Notes: a model not told the origin generated them from the letters alone. A stretch of 64,000 bases of DNA from Ampullaceana balthica (GCA_944989445.1 CALYLW010000971.1:162599-226598); one strand, 5' to 3'. Shown: positions 1-11,868, counted from the stretch's first letter. Made by a program: numbers and translations.

Positions 1-1230
1 TTGATTATAACGTAAGTAAACTCCTAGAAAATGTTGTTGTCGTACTTAAATTGATTATTCTTCGAAATGCAATATTATATTAATTATATTGTATTTTGTT
101 TTGTGGCATAAAGAAAATGATTAAAACAAATTGCAGATCAAATGGAATTACAACTTGGTACACATAAATACAGAAATAGCCACTCATGAACAAGTGCTCA
201 ACATTACCAAAGCTTTTTTCAATTAAAAAGGAAAGGAAATCGTATAAAAAAGAATATATTATTAATCAAGAACAACAATAAGTTGTTGTAAAAAAACAAC
301 AAAACAAAGTGGCTAGAAGTTCATGTTAGAATGTTTTACATTTATAAATCCTGGCAAAATTGAGTGTATCTTTTTCGCTGACAATGGGAGGACAATACTG
401 TTGCATATAAGTGCAATATTCTGAAACCGATGCATTTGTTTGAAAAGTACGCCCGAGCATTCCAAAAACAAATGGTTTAAAAAAACTGTCTTCTATAATT
501 CAAACTGCTTAATTTTATGAGATGCAGTTCGCGAAAAATTCATCTTCCTTCATGAAAAATATATCAAATTTGTTTCATTTTATTCGATAGTTATCCCTAT
601 ATTTCAGCTGTGTGATATGTAAAGATTGGAAACACAAATCAGACATTGTAGAATCTTTCAAATATTCATTGAAGCAAAAGTCAATCTGCTTACATTTCTG
701 AAATTATTTAAAATAAATGATGATATTATAATAATGGACTGCAGATACCCAACATGCATTGTTTCTTCTTCAAGGATAGAAATTATACAAAGTGTTCAAG
801 AAAGACGCAATAAAATATAATCTCAATGCCAAATCTCTCTCAAACAGTTCATCAAACCTAATTAGTTTACATAATACTCCAACTGAAATGAACTCTATAT
901 TTTAGTACACTAGAAGGTTCATACGCATTCCTTTCCATGTCCATACGCCGTTTGGAATATCTAATTGATTCTACAAGCAAGGCATTAAACAGACTTCAGG
1001 ATACAAAATAGTGAATTTACCATGGTGTCCATTTTGATATGAAAACATGAAATGTCCTTAACTTTTGGACATCAGGCTTTCAATACCATATAGCTTTTAA
1101 ATATGAGCCACCAAGTTCTTGTGTATCAAGTGGATAAAAAAACATGTATTGTAGCTAGAACCATTCACGGGAATGTTCTCATAAAATTCCCAAATTTATT
1201 GGCGATTGCATAAATGAAATAATATTTATA
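1..1230. other. AT-rich stretch, nothing recognised
   Basis: I see no coding exon with plausible splice sites, no RNA gene and no element ends here. The short open frame near 626-820 has the composition of random AT-rich DNA and is not supported. Confidence 0.6.
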
Positions 1231-2770
1231 CAGCTTAAATAAAAAATAAATTTAGGTCAATAAGGGCCCCTGTGCCCTATCGATGTAATATGTAAATTTC
1301 AAACGACTGTTGATTTCAATCTGGATCGTAATGGCTATATTTGATTGTCGATATTTGTATAGATCGTGTAAAATGAAAAAAAAAGTCTTAAGCATTTAAG
1401 AAAGATATTAATATATATAATTGTCTACACGTTCTTATGTACCGAGTTCAGTTAAGATCAATCCATTTACACATTAGCCAAAGTTTCAACTACTTTTTAT
1501 ATATATCATGTTAGAAACAAAATACATCTTTGTACGTGGTCCCGAAAAAGTGTTATTGTTAAACGTTTTATGGCATAACATTTTTTGAAGTGTGTTCAAT
1601 AACCGTCCAAAGTTTCATGTAAATAAATCAATAAAATAATGTTTATACAGCTTATATAAGAAAAAAAACTTTTAAGGGCTGCCGGGCCCAATCGGTGCAG
1701 ATGTAATGTTTAAAACACCTGTTGATTTCAGTCTGGATCATGGTGGATATATTTCATTATCAATGTTCGTCAAGATGGTGTAAAATCGAATAGGGAATAA
1801 AGTCTTCAACTTTTAATTTAAGGAGATTAGGGGCACCCGGCTACGAAGGAAAGGACATTTCGAGTTTAATGCCCTATAGTATTTTAATACTTCCAGGGAG
1901 GAAGGAAAAGAGGCAAACAAAAGAAGAGATGGGAAGACGATATCAAAGATTGGACCGGCCTGTCATTCAGCGACTCTCAAAATGCAGCACAGGACCGGGG
2001 CAAATGGCGAGAGATAGTGTGCAGTTCACGATGGTACCCAAACGACCCAACGACGGGATAAGGGATAGTTCTAGTTCAAGTATTTTAATTTGTGCCCTGA
2101 AGATCTTATGTACCAAGTCTGGTGAAGATTCATACATTTAGCCAGTAGCTAATAGTTAACATACGTTTTTAGCTCATGTTTACAAGATGGCATTTGGGTC
2201 CCTTGCCCCCAATAAGTGGTATCTTAACAAATTTTTATGCAAGAAACCGTCGCAGGAGCTTACTCAACAACTTCCCAAAGTTTTATGGCCATTGGATGAA
2301 CAAAGTACTATTTATTCAGCTTAAATAAGAAAAATCTACAATAAGGGCCTGGGGGCCAAATCGGTGTAAGATGTAAATTTCATAACAACATTGATTTCAA
2401 TCTGGATCATGTTTGATATATTTGTTTCTCAATATGTGTAAGGATCGTGTGACATCGAATGATGAAAGAGTCTTAACCGTTTACAAAAAAAAAGGTTTGG
2501 GGTCCCCGGCTCCAAAAGAATGGAAAATATGAGTTTAATGCCCTATAGTATTTTAACATGGGCCATTAAGTTTTTATATTCTAATTTTTGTCAAGATCCA
2601 TCCATTTACACAGTATCAAAAGTTTAAACACATTTTCATAAAGCTTATATAAGAAAAAAACAATTAATTTGGGCCCCTTCCACAGTGAGAGGTAATATAA
2701 ATATTTTTGTCAGCCATTATCGTCGTTGGGGTGCACTCAACAACTTCCCAAAGTTTCATGCTTCTACCTA
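1231..2770. repeat. Degenerate repeat modules, about 3.5 copies
   Basis: A module recurs starting near 1231, 1648, 2318 and (partial) 2637. Each begins with 'cagctta(a/t)ataa', then a 'gggc' patch, then 'ttgatttca(a/g)tctggatc' and 'gtgtaaaat' or 'gtgacat'. Two copies also share 'gccctatagtattttaa' (1870s and 2541-2560). Spacing is irregular (about 420, 670 and 320 bp), partly because a LINE fragment lies between copies 2 and 3. The family is not recognised. It is either a decayed tandem array or pieces of one transposon family. Confidence 0.6.
1890..2062 (+). pseudogene. LINE C-terminal fragment
   Basis: Translating the plus strand around 1897-2060 gives a peptide containing KKRWEDDIKDWTGLSF followed by a WREIV..S..WYPNDP ending and a stop. 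This matches the 'GRPKKRWEDNI..WTGL.F..S...A.DR..WR.IV' tail typical of non-LTR retrotransposon polyproteins. Only the last ~55 codons are present, so it is a dead fragment. It sits inside the repeat modules and separates two of them. Confidence 0.65.
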
Positions 2771-2949
2771 CACGGGTATATGTAGAATTATTGATTTTTT
2801 AGTGCTTAATTCTGGGCTTTAGCTTTCATTAGTATATATAATAATTGAATGATATATTTATAAAGTCTAAAAAATTGCGAAAGCATTGTTCCCTTCCCCC
2901 CCCCTCCCCCAAAAATCATCACTTTTAAAAATAAGAGAAAACAAAATTA

Positions 2950-3088
2950 AATCAATTAAAAAAATTATAAAAATTGAATTGCTTGTAACTCATTCTAAAT
3001 CATATCATATGTTTTATCTTATTTCGGCCCCCACATCATTGTACGTTATGAGTTACGGCCCTCTTTGTAAAAAGTTTGGACACCCCTA
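2950..3088 (-). mobile_element. hAT-like element end
   Basis: Read on the minus strand from 3088, the sequence starts TAGGGGTGTCCAAACTTTTT and continues into an 'aaagagggccg' patch. This is the terminus style of many BED-type hAT elements (compare the element at 35663-38154). The other end is not visible, so the element is truncated or too diverged to delimit. Confidence 0.45.
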
Positions 3089-3281
3089 ATATACCAGGGC
3101 AGGCTACAATGGGAGATAACAACAAGAAGTTGCGACAATATAGAAAATAAAAAAAAACGAATAATAACTCTGTATGGAAATCGCGATGGTAATTAAAACT
3201 GTTTTGTTTTCTGACCAATTGTATAGTTTTTGTTAATGTTATTAAATCTAAGTTGATAAATATTTTATTGCATCGTGTTTG

Positions 3282-3365
3282 TTAAAGAAGCTCCTTCTAT
3301 ACAGAATATTATTGTTTCCATCGCTTATCAATGGTTTATGTCTAGTTTTGCATACAAATATACGT
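3282..3365 (-). mobile_element. Short copy of the gataa-tailed LINE 3' end
   Basis: The plus strand reads ctccttctatacagaatatt, then a 'tcgcttatcaatggttta' stretch. It aligns with the 3' untranslated end of the LINE at 26946-27800 and with the copy at 13231-13320. Only about 85 bp remain and no coding region is present. Confidence 0.55.
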
Positions 3366-4940
3366 GTCGAATTTTGATAAGCTGTTTGTTCATAAATTTT
3401 AATGAATATGTTATACGATTTTTCTATGAAATTTAAGCCCAAGATACAAAAATACGCAGTGATTGTTACACATAATGACCCCGAAAAATAAATACATGCT
3501 ATTATTAATGTTATATGAAGTGCTATTCGAAACATAATGTGATAGATAGGTAAGAGATAGTATGGACATAATAAATTAGAGAAATATTAGGACATAATGT
3601 GGAATGAACTCAAATTAAAATAAAATGGAAAACTTTTGCCACCCTCCACAAAGTTACATTCCGTTTGCGTGTAAAAAAAATTGTTGCTGATAGTTTAATT
3701 AAACGTAAAACTTCAATACAATACTTTTACTAAAATTTGTCTGATCTTTTTAATAATAATATAAACATAAATGAGATGAGATTTAAAAAAAAATAATTTA
3801 CATTAAAATACTTTTAAAACCAACTTTTGAAATCAGACTTTTCGTTACAAAAAACAAGTTTTGATTACAATCTGAGCACTTCATAATAGGTGTTCTTTCG
3901 GACTACCTGACGTAAACTAAATTTTTCCTATTTATTTAAAAATAATGTTATTTTAAATGTTTATTTTCTATTTCCTATCATTTGCATACAAATTACAACA
4001 ATATTTCAGTAAAACTACCTGTTGAATCATTGTCACTATTTGATGATTATTGTTTCTATTTACTACTAATATTATCAGTATTCTTTGCCATTTAGTACTT
4101 TTCAGTTCCAAGTCATACTGTTTCAATATGTATTTTAATTTTGTCTTGAACTCAAAACTTCATATTAAAAAAAAAGAGTGAACTACCATAATTTGACCAC
4201 AAGCAATAGAACTTAAATAGACAATTTTGTGTAGTTAAATATTTCTGGCAGACACCCGTCTAGATTAATGAGTTAAATGTCATCGTATGATGTTGAGATA
4301 GGTAATTCGAAGAGATTTTTCTTAAACTTCATAAATATATTCTAATTTAAACGTAATCGAAGTGCATTGGTTTCAATGATATAAATGTCAACTTAACAAT
4401 AATAAAAGTTAATGAAATATTTTTCAACTGGTAGGGAAGGAAATTTCAATCGAAAATTTGCCCATGACAGAAGCACAGACACACAAGAAGTAAAGTTATT
4501 AAAAAGCGTAATGAAAGTTATTTTCTTTCTCTTTTATCAAACATTATTATTATCAAATCAGGTTCACAGCCTTATAATACACCACAAGATAACGTAATCA
4601 CGTTTGATATGCACTTTAAGGTGCTTAATTCATTTTGTGTTGTTTTGCTTAATGGGAATCTTATTTAGGTAGCTATTATAAGTTGTAAACAAGTTAGTTA
4701 TTAAGATACTGTTATAATTCATGGTTTGGATACAAGTGTTGCGGCGCATTTGAGTGGAGGGAAAACTAAATATTAAATTATTAAAATTAAATATAATCTA
4801 GAGAAATGAATGAATTGATAATTTGCCGTATTCATTTATCGAAATACTAATCTTGGGGTTTATTTGTAGCCCTATTATTTACTCTAATCCTTACATCTGG
4901 TGATAATCTATACCTCAAAATGGCCTAAATATAAATATTG
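3366..4940. other. AT-rich stretch, nothing recognised
   Basis: Long AT-rich DNA with homopolymer runs. No exon, RNA or element end could be supported. The short open frames at 3248-3535 (minus) and 4412-4597 (plus) have no domain, splice context or codon bias. Confidence 0.55.
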
Positions 4941-5830
4941 GGTTATAGCACTTGTGGGTTTCTAGCTATTTACCACTCCCTTCGTTTCATCCAAAAATGA
5001 CAAAATAAGGGTTAAGCGAAGGGCGGGGTAAATAACTAGAAACCCAGAGGTTCTAAAAACCAATAATAAGAGTAGAGATTGTAGTGCGAACCGTCGAGAA
5101 GGGGTGCCCTCTACTGGGCTCGACGGACGAGTAGGGTCGCGGACCTGACTGCGACTTGAAACCGACAACTCCTGGCAAGCAATGCCAAAGTCCGATATGT
5201 TAGGTGTTAGGTGCTAGGCACATATGATTACAGTCGCTGTACGGATCTTAGGCAAAGCATCTAGATGCAATGCCGATGATGAAAACCAAAGTACCCGTTG
5301 AGGGTCGTGTTATTCCGAAGCGACCGTTTCGTCCCCATCATTTTACTAGCAACCCAATTGAGCGATGCCGGTTTCGGGCCAGGAGCGCAAGTACGGATTA
5401 GCAAAAGGTACCACGAAGAACTTAACGGACGCCAGCTCTGAGGAAACCTTCAAGTGGGAGCTACACCCTAGGTAGGCCACCGATGATCCCCCGCACTGCG
5501 GCGGTCCTAACCGTAGAGACTCGTGTGCTTTGCCGGGGTGGCACCGAAGGGGTGTAGCGAGTCGAAGTAGTGAAAATTACACCATTCCTATGGGAGGTCA
5601 ACTTAGTGGGAGGCATTCTCGACCTTGTGTCTTAGATGCCCAGGTGGCCACTACAGAAGCGACCGCTCCGTGGTGCTCAGCTGTTACGTCCCCTAGTGGG
5701 TCAGACGGCTGATGGGATCTTCCGGGAAGCCCCATTAAGAGAGCGCAGGCTCGGGACTGCTGACTTTCTTCCATATGTAGGATAACGAGTTTGAACCGCT
5801 TGCAAGGATTTCAGCCTTTGATGTGTAGAA
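4941..5830. repeat. GC-rich interspersed repeat, copy 1
   Basis: This ~0.9-kb block is far richer in GC than its surroundings. Its right part (about 5545-5815) has a diverged second copy at 54480-54720: both contain 'tgtagcgagtcgaagtag', 'tctcgacc/ttcgacc', 'ccgggaag', 'actgctgact/attactgact' and 'atgtaggataac'. It has no convincing open frame; the 60-codon frames inside it are not conserved in the second copy. It may be the untranslated part of a retroelement. The family is not recognised. Confidence 0.6.
4956..5045. repeat. Inverted repeat with 19-bp arms
   Basis: The left arm at 4956-4974 (GGGTTTCTAGCTATTTACC) and the right arm at 5027-5045 are complementary at 18 of 19 positions, with a 52-bp spacer. 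It lies at the left edge of the GC-rich repeat and could form a hairpin or mark the end of that element. Confidence 0.75.
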
Positions 5831-6600
5831 TTTCAGCTATATATATTCCCTGTGAACTTTGGAGGGAGAAAAAAAAGTAATATTTCCCAAATCAGAATCT
5901 AGCAATGCTGGCATTATTAAAAAAAAATAGAGCCATTAGTTTTTACCTTAAATCAGAGAGATTTTGTTTCTTTAAATAAGTGAACTTTTAAGTAATTTGA
6001 TATAAACGATGAGACTTCCACAGACTAAAAATCATAAAAAGTCAATGAATGCAAGTTACAATCAATTTATTTAGAAGAGGTATATATAAAAACCATGATA
6101 TTTTAGCAATCAAAATGTACATTTTTAGAAACTATTTTTTTAAAAAAGCAAGACATTATTTATAAATAAAGACATTGATTCGTCAAGGGTAGGTAATTCG
6201 TACAATGCAATCCTTAGCGAACAACCTAAGTTCTTATTTAATTTTATATGACAAATTCTATATATTATTGTGCATATAGTTACATTTCTGTACATTTACA
6301 CTTCACGTACTCTCCTTTCATAAAAAATGGGATGAACAAGAAATTTGGAGAGCTTAAATGAAACATAATTCGAGATAAAACCTGCTCTCAAAATCAAACG
6401 AAAATTTTTCAAATAATTTAAGATTGCAACAAATAGAGCCGATATAATGTGTTTCCCGTGATAAAGTTTCAATATACTACTCAAACTGGCTTAAAAACAA
6501 GCAATTAAATCAAATGCATCTATTATGTACCATAAAAACAGAGAAAATTTTAAAATTATCAAATAAAGGAAATGATAAAAATAATAATAATAATAATAAT
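5831..6600. other. AT-rich stretch, nothing recognised
   Basis: No exon or element end is supported. It ends in an (aat)n run at about 6582-6604. Confidence 0.5.
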
Positions 6601-6602
6601 AA

Positions 6603-7028
6603 TACTGATTGGTCTGATACTGATTAATTTGTTTTCGCGATTAATCGGAAAAAAATGTAATCGATTAATTTCGATTAATTATATTTTATAATGCATATAT
6701 AGATCCCGTTAAGTTGCGATTAATTATTTCAAGAAATCGGTTAAGTAGCGCTATTTCCATGACTCCCAAACTTTTTGACGTAACACAGCATATTGGTTCT
6801 GCTAAGTGAAAAAAAAAGGAAGCAAAACCTTTTTGGTTACGTATGCACGTCTAAATAAATAATAATAATACGAGGGATCTGTATGTAAGTAAAAAAATAT
6901 ATAAATTATTAATAAATTGGAAAAAAAAATTAAAAATATTTTCTTAAATTTTAATGGATCAAAATAATTTTAATCAATTATTTTTTTACAATTAATATAT
7001 TAATTAATGGCTAATTTCCGCAGCCCTA
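6603..7028 (-). mobile_element. hAT-like non-autonomous element
   Basis: The right end reads ...ttccgcagcccta on the plus strand. That is the inverse of the TAGGGCTGCGGAAATTA terminus of the hAT element at 18004-18611. The interior has the same 'gattaat' and 'tcgattaat' character. An aataataa direct repeat flanks it, but it falls in a simple repeat and is weak evidence for a target duplication. The left terminus is decayed. Confidence 0.45.
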
Positions 7029-7370
7029 AATAATAATAACAATTATATTTTAAAAATTCAAAACATATGTTTTAAAAACATCTATGAAAGAGTGAATTAT
7101 TCGTATTTTACTAGACACTGAAAACGTTACTTTAGTTAACGTATAAACTATGTGATATTTATCAAACAAATTCATAGACACCAATTTTACCTTTCAATAA
7201 AATATAAAAAGCAATAGAAATGTTATTATTATTCAAATGTGTTTTTGACCTTTTTCCATTGTCGTTGGCTGTCTCCACTGCCTTATTTTTTTTCAAATTC
7301 CAATAAAAAAAACGTATTGCTCAGACCTGAAGATATAAAACCATTTTTAGGGTTTGGCCGTCGAGTGTCT

Positions 7371-7603
7371 TCACTCCAACAACGTGAGATAAAAGCTGTC
7401 ATCAAACTCGTCAGCACTCAGGCTCTGGTCAAGGACGGCCGGTCGGTTTAACATGAGCGACGAGTCCAGGCTCAGCCTCAACCTGCTGGTCCCAGGTGTG
7501 CTGGGTCGTCTGCTAGTCCCAGGTGTACTGGGTCGTCCGCTAGATCCCACGACGGATGAAGCAGAAGATGCGGGGACGTCTGGAGACTGTTTTAGAATGT
7601 CAA
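7371..7603 (-). CDS. IgSF receptor tail cassette 2: last coding exon
   Basis: Minus-strand exon after the acceptor ...gcactttcag (phase 1), open for 76 codons and ending in TGA at 7373-7371. It encodes a serine/proline-rich cytoplasmic tail: DILKQSPDVPASS, then a 9-residue direct repeat (GRPSTPGTS, RRPSTPGTS), then an acidic end EFDDSFYLTLLE. The SFYLTL segment fits the ITIM consensus (S/I/V/L-x-Y-x-x-I/V/L), which in other animals recruits SH2 phosphatases when phosphorylated. Base composition is much richer in GC than the flanks, as in the other exons of this family. It follows the 44-nt exon at 7880-7837. An alternative acceptor at 7587 would start in a different phase and does not fit. 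Function is inferred. Confidence 0.68.
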
Positions 7604-7836
7604 CTGAAAGTGCAATTTATTCAATTCTGTTAAAAAAATACTTTAAACAAAAATGATTAAAATGTAAATTTAAATAGTTATAAAAACAACAGCATAATAC
7701 TTTGTAGATATATAAATTAATAATAAAAACAGAATTCCTTCCATTAAAAAAATTAATGACTTGTAAAAATAAACATGAATTTCCATTTTAAAAAATGAGG
7801 TCTAAATTTCCTTTTAAACATTTCAGGTTCACGTAC

Positions 7837-7880
7837 CATTCACGTAGAAAGGTTCTTTATATGTGTCAATATAAAAACAC
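7837..7880 (-). CDS. IgSF receptor tail cassette 2: 44-nt exon
   Basis: Bounded by a strong acceptor (ttttgctattccaacag) and the donor GTACGT. Entered in phase 2 and left in phase 1, it encodes CFYIDTYKEPFYVN. The counterpart in the central gene (26341-26295) has the same phases and a similar start, RCYNTADGLYL. The FYVNV formed across the next junction is a YxN-type tyrosine site. Matching phase and position in two loci is the main support. Confidence 0.65.
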
Positions 7881-8690
7881 CTGTTGGAATAGCAAATAAA
7901 AATAATTTTAAAAGAGTTAGATAATTTTAAAAAATATGTTTCATGAATAGTTTTTTTACTCATAAACTGGACTAACTAGATTATGAATATGAAATATTAT
8001 CATAATCATATATACAATTCAGATTAGAGCTCATGTGGTTGTTATCTTTTGGAGCTGTTGAATTAATATATTCTGTTTTTTTTTGGCCTTGCATCATATA
8101 TTTAGTTTACATTTAAATCAGTTATAACACATTCGGTAGCCAAAAATGCGTTAATATATAATTCGGGTGAACGTAACTTAGTGTAAGATTACAATGATTT
8201 CTCATTTTTTTATGTTACTGTACACAACGATTAAAAATTAAATATAAATTTTTACTTTAAAGGTAACTGATTATAAGTAAAATATTTTAAAATTAGTATA
8301 TTTGACATCTAAATCTTAAATATTGTTTCCCTCATTTTGTTTAGTAAAATCTAGGATTTAAAAAGTATCGCGCAGAAATAAATTATACACTCAGTGTAAA
8401 ATGTGATATTTTACGATAGACTTAGGTTTCACATTTTTTTTTCCTCATTTAACATGAATATTAAGTCTGATTAAATATTCTACTCAAATTACCTACATTG
8501 AAAAAACGAACACTTTTTTCTTAAAAATGCATTCAATTAATATTCTCTGCACATAAGCACGAAAATACTTTAGCAAAGTCTTATATATATATTTCCAAAT
8601 GCCGAAATACAAATGTATGTGTGTTTGTGTGTGTGTGCGCGTTTACGTGTGTGTGTTTGTGAGTGTTTGGTTTATTCTAGTCTTACTTAC

Positions 8691-8724
8691 CTACACCAGC
8701 GAATACAAATTCTACGAATCTCAT
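8691..8724 (-). CDS. IgSF receptor tail cassette 2: 34-nt juxtamembrane microexon
   Basis: Bounded by the acceptor ctttcattgttag and the donor GTAAGTAAG. Entered in phase 1 and left in phase 2, it encodes DEIRRICIRWC plus the start of an arginine codon. This gives a basic, cysteine-containing segment just inside the membrane. The central gene has a microexon of exactly the same length and phases at 26571-26538. Such a short exon can be called only because both neighbours need a phase 1-to-2 link. Confidence 0.65.
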
Positions 8725-8943
8725 CTAACAATGAAAGAATATATTATTATATGAAAAAATGGCTATAACATATAAACTTCAAATATTAAAACTAGATACG
8801 TGTGTCAAGAACCTAAATGTTTGTCTTCACGTACCACATTGTTTTAAAACGTGAAATAAGTTCGTAGTTATCAAAGTTCTAAATATTTCTACAGCTTCTG
8901 TTTTGTTTGTTGTTTCAATGTATTTAAACGATGTTTTATTTAC

Positions 8944-9054
8944 CTCTGTGTTGATAAACAAAGACGACAGATGCTATAATAAGACTAATCGTGACAAGAC
9001 CCAATACTACAAATAGTATATTAATTGCAATGTCCGCTGCTGAATCATGTGTGC
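8944..9054 (-). CDS. IgSF receptor tail cassette 2: transmembrane exon
   Basis: A 111-nt exon, phase 1 on both sides, after the acceptor ttttccatttctag and before the donor GTAAAT. It encodes a short polar lead (THDSAAD) and a hydrophobic helix of ~25 residues (INILFVVLGLVTISLIIASV) ending VFVYQHR at the membrane boundary. It parallels the transmembrane exon at 28744-28628 in phase and layout, but the helix sequence differs. No ectodomain exon could be found between here and 23108. Either this belongs to a gene whose ectodomain is unrecognised or lost, or it is an alternative 3' cassette for the upstream Ig exons. Confidence 0.68.
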
Positions 9055-9116
9055 CTAGAAATGGAAAAAAAAGACAATGATAAGTTTTAAAATTCATACT
9101 CTTATTCAAGGCAAAA

Positions 9117-9175
9117 CACACACACACACAGACATACACACATACACACACCCACACACATATATGTATGTATAT

Positions 9176-9214
<39 letters not shown>
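9117..9214. repeat. (CA)n and (TA)n microsatellite
   Basis: A run of ca dinucleotides at about 9117-9160 passes into ta dinucleotides to about 9214. It lies in the intron upstream of the transmembrane exon. A second (ta)n run at 9430-9463 follows the MITE. Confidence 0.9.
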
Positions 9215-9216
<2 letters not shown>

Positions 9217-9262
9217 CTTATTAATTGTTCTTGGCCTTGTTTATATTACATTTAAACTTATA

Positions 9263-9426
9263 CAGTCAGACCTCTCGAATTCAAAGGGAGCAAGACAAAA
9301 ATTGACTTACGGAGTTTTCGAGTTAGGGAAAATGGTGTAATAGGCGCAGAGTTTGGCCGAGACATAACTATTAATTCAAAATAGGGAGGTTTTCGACTTA
9401 GGGAAGTTCGACTTAGAGAGTCCCGA

Positions 9427-9429
<3 letters not shown>
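9263..9429. mobile_element. pogo/Tigger-like MITE
   Basis: The ends are inverted: CAGTCAGACCTCTCGAATTC on the left, and CAGTCGGGACTCTCTAAGTC read inward from the right. Both sides are flanked by TA, the target duplication of Tc1/mariner-type elements. The size is 167 bp and there is no coding capacity. Termini beginning CAGTC are usual for the pogo/Tigger branch. Confidence 0.7.
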
Positions 9430-9469
<40 letters not shown>

Positions 9470-11255
9470 TTTAAGGAGTAGACTATACAAATTCTAAATT
9501 ATCTTAATTGAAAATATACGTTCAATAATGAAAAAAAAGGAGAGAAAGAGAGAAAGTGGGAGCCGATAGAGACCTTAAGTTTTTCAATATCTATTACATA
9601 AGCTTCTTTACCACTTATGATTGTTTTGCGTTAAGGAGAAGCATATCGAGAGTTGATGAGAAAGAGAAAATTAAAGGGATGATTACCGGTACTTACCGGA
9701 AGCCATTGAAAAATCAGAAAGTAATTCACACTAAGACTTATTAATGTTAATATTTAAAAATATTGATATTCCGCTATTAATGAACAAAAAAATAATAATA
9801 ATACAGAACTAAAGAAGCACTTTATTCAAGTTTTTGTAATATTGCCTAATGAATCTTAATTTTAATTTTGTTTAATGTATATTTTAAAGAGAAATATCAC
9901 CTAAAAGAAATCAACCATCTACACGACGAACCAAATCGTGTGTATCTTCCCATCGCTATATTAAACACACTTAGTCACCGGAATGAATGGTATAAACTCA
10001 ATTTGCTTGAAGCGAACAATGAAACAGTTATTCCTTTTTAAAAAATGTAAATCTCTTTACACATTAAATTAAAAGTCGTTTTCTTTTATTTTTGGCTGAA
10101 GTATGAAAGAAGTGTAATATTAAATGTATTTCTTTTTTACATTGAATTGTTTTGGTAAGGATTATTTTTGTGAGCTTCTGTTCCATTTAAAAAAAAATTT
10201 AGTTGATTACTTTGTATCCATTCACTTATTGTTTTGGGTGTGCTCTGATGTAGAATGGGTGAATGGAAGACCCATTAAAGATTTATTTTTCCAAAGACAA
10301 TAATTTTTATTTTTAATAAAAAATTTACGTATTCTATTTTAAGAAAATTCTTTAAGGATTTTTAGAATTACTGATTTTAATACACAGTATTGTGGTTTTG
10401 CTTTCTACATTTAAATGCCAAAAAAACATAAAACAGTAAAATTTCTTATAAATGATATTCACACACACACAAACACACTCTCTCTCTCTCACACACACAA
10501 ATAATAATAATAACAATATTATTAATAAAAAAGACATATAACAATAAATAACTTTACCACAAATGTACTTAAAAATTTATGTTTTTTTAAAAAAGTGTTG
10601 GTGTATGATGCTTAAGGAAAGCATGGACAATTAAATCAGGTTATTTATCCAACTAGGAGTGCATTGAAATCTAAATTAAGAAATGTTAAGTACAAGTTAA
10701 CACACACATATCTGTGTCAAAGGATGAGCATGCTTTCAGAACGTATAGTGAAGTGGGGAATCTTTGAAATAACTATTAAAAATTTTTGTTTAGTGCATGT
10801 TTTTTTTATCAGCCTGAAAAAGCTTAATTTTGATTATACCTGGCTAAAAATGGATTCAATATCTCAAAGTGAAGTGAAAAAATAGTTATAAGAAGCCCTT
10901 GCATGATAGATTTATATATATTGTTATGTACTGTTCTGGAAATATGTACATTTTAATCGGACAATAAAACGAGCAAGCTTAACCAGAGTGATTAAAAAGT
11001 AAGTGAGTAAAGGCAGCTACAGTTTTTTTTTGTGCAGCTTTTGTCATATTTGCCTATTGTTTTGCCTAATATATAGATATAATGGGTGACAAGGGTGCAG
11101 ACTACCCTGTCCACAACAACATTTGCTATCAAAACATCTGTTGTATAAGTAAATATTTGTAGTATTTTCAATTTCTTGGTGTAAAAATGTATAAATCGGA
11201 AATAATAATAAGAATGATTATTATTGTCATACATTAGGCATTACTGAAAATAAAT

Positions 11256-11819
11256 AATATAAAAGCCCAAGTGGCTCACTCATTGGATGTGGAACGCTGA
11301 GGAACGATGTACAACAGTCTATAGCAGTTTTAAAAAATCGTGTGGTGATTAGCGCTGTAAAAATATTTAATATGACGTCATTGGTTGATCTTATATTTAA
11401 CACAAGGTGTGCATCAAAAGGTGTGCAAATTAATTACAAATTAAAGACGCGCTGTACAAAATATATTATATGACGTCATTGCTTTAGCTTATATCTTAAT
11501 TTTGGAAAAAGGGAACGATGTAAAAATAGGATTTGAGGATTTATAATTATAAAATACTTTGTGTACATTTCAAGAAGTTTAATATTTCGTATTTATCAAA
11601 CAAGGATAAGTTACTTGGGCTTTTGACAACAAAAGAAGTGGGCGCCGTAGGCGCCCTACAGACCCTATTATAAAATACTTTGTTTACCTTTCAGGAAGTT
11701 TAATATTACGTATTTATCATACAAGGACAAGTTAGCTGGGCTTTTGAAAAAGGTGGGCGCCGTAGGCGCCTTTAAAAAAAGCGGGCGCCGCAGGCGCCAC
11801 GGCGCCGCAGCACAACCTA
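11256..11819 (+). mobile_element. Candidate non-autonomous Helitron-like element
   Basis: The right end is GC-rich, with GGCGCC-based hairpins (ggcgcc-gca-ggcgcc near 11782-11796), and ends CCTAG before T. A hairpin followed by CTAG|T is the Helitron 3' signature. Inside, a ~117-bp unit is tandemly duplicated (about 11548-11664 and 11665-11772), each copy ending in 'gggcgccgtaggcgcc'. The left boundary near 'aaaagcccaagtggctcac' is a guess, because no clear TC terminus is visible. Confidence 0.45.
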
Positions 11820-11820
11820 G

Positions 11821-11823
<3 letters not shown>

Positions 11824-11868
<45 letters not shown>

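Noticed and set aside
5530..5712. 60-codon plus-strand frame in the GC-rich block
   Set aside because: The frame is not conserved in the second copy of the repeat at 54480-54720.
7453..7656. Plus-strand frame with a repeated LVPGVLGR motif
   Set aside because: It is the antisense shadow of the minus-strand terminal exon 7603-7371, whose own repeat (RPSTPGTS) explains it; the minus reading has acceptor, stop and family match.
9556..9744. Possible short gene, and a GTAAGT donor on the minus strand near 9694 considered as an ectodomain exon for cassette 2
   Set aside because: The minus-strand candidate exon has a stop in the phase needed for the transmembrane exon, and the plus frame has no domain or codon bias.
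10992..11234. Minus-strand frame considered as an Ig exon
   Set aside because: It has no B/F-strand cysteine pattern and no flanking phase-1 splice sites; AT-rich composition suggests chance.
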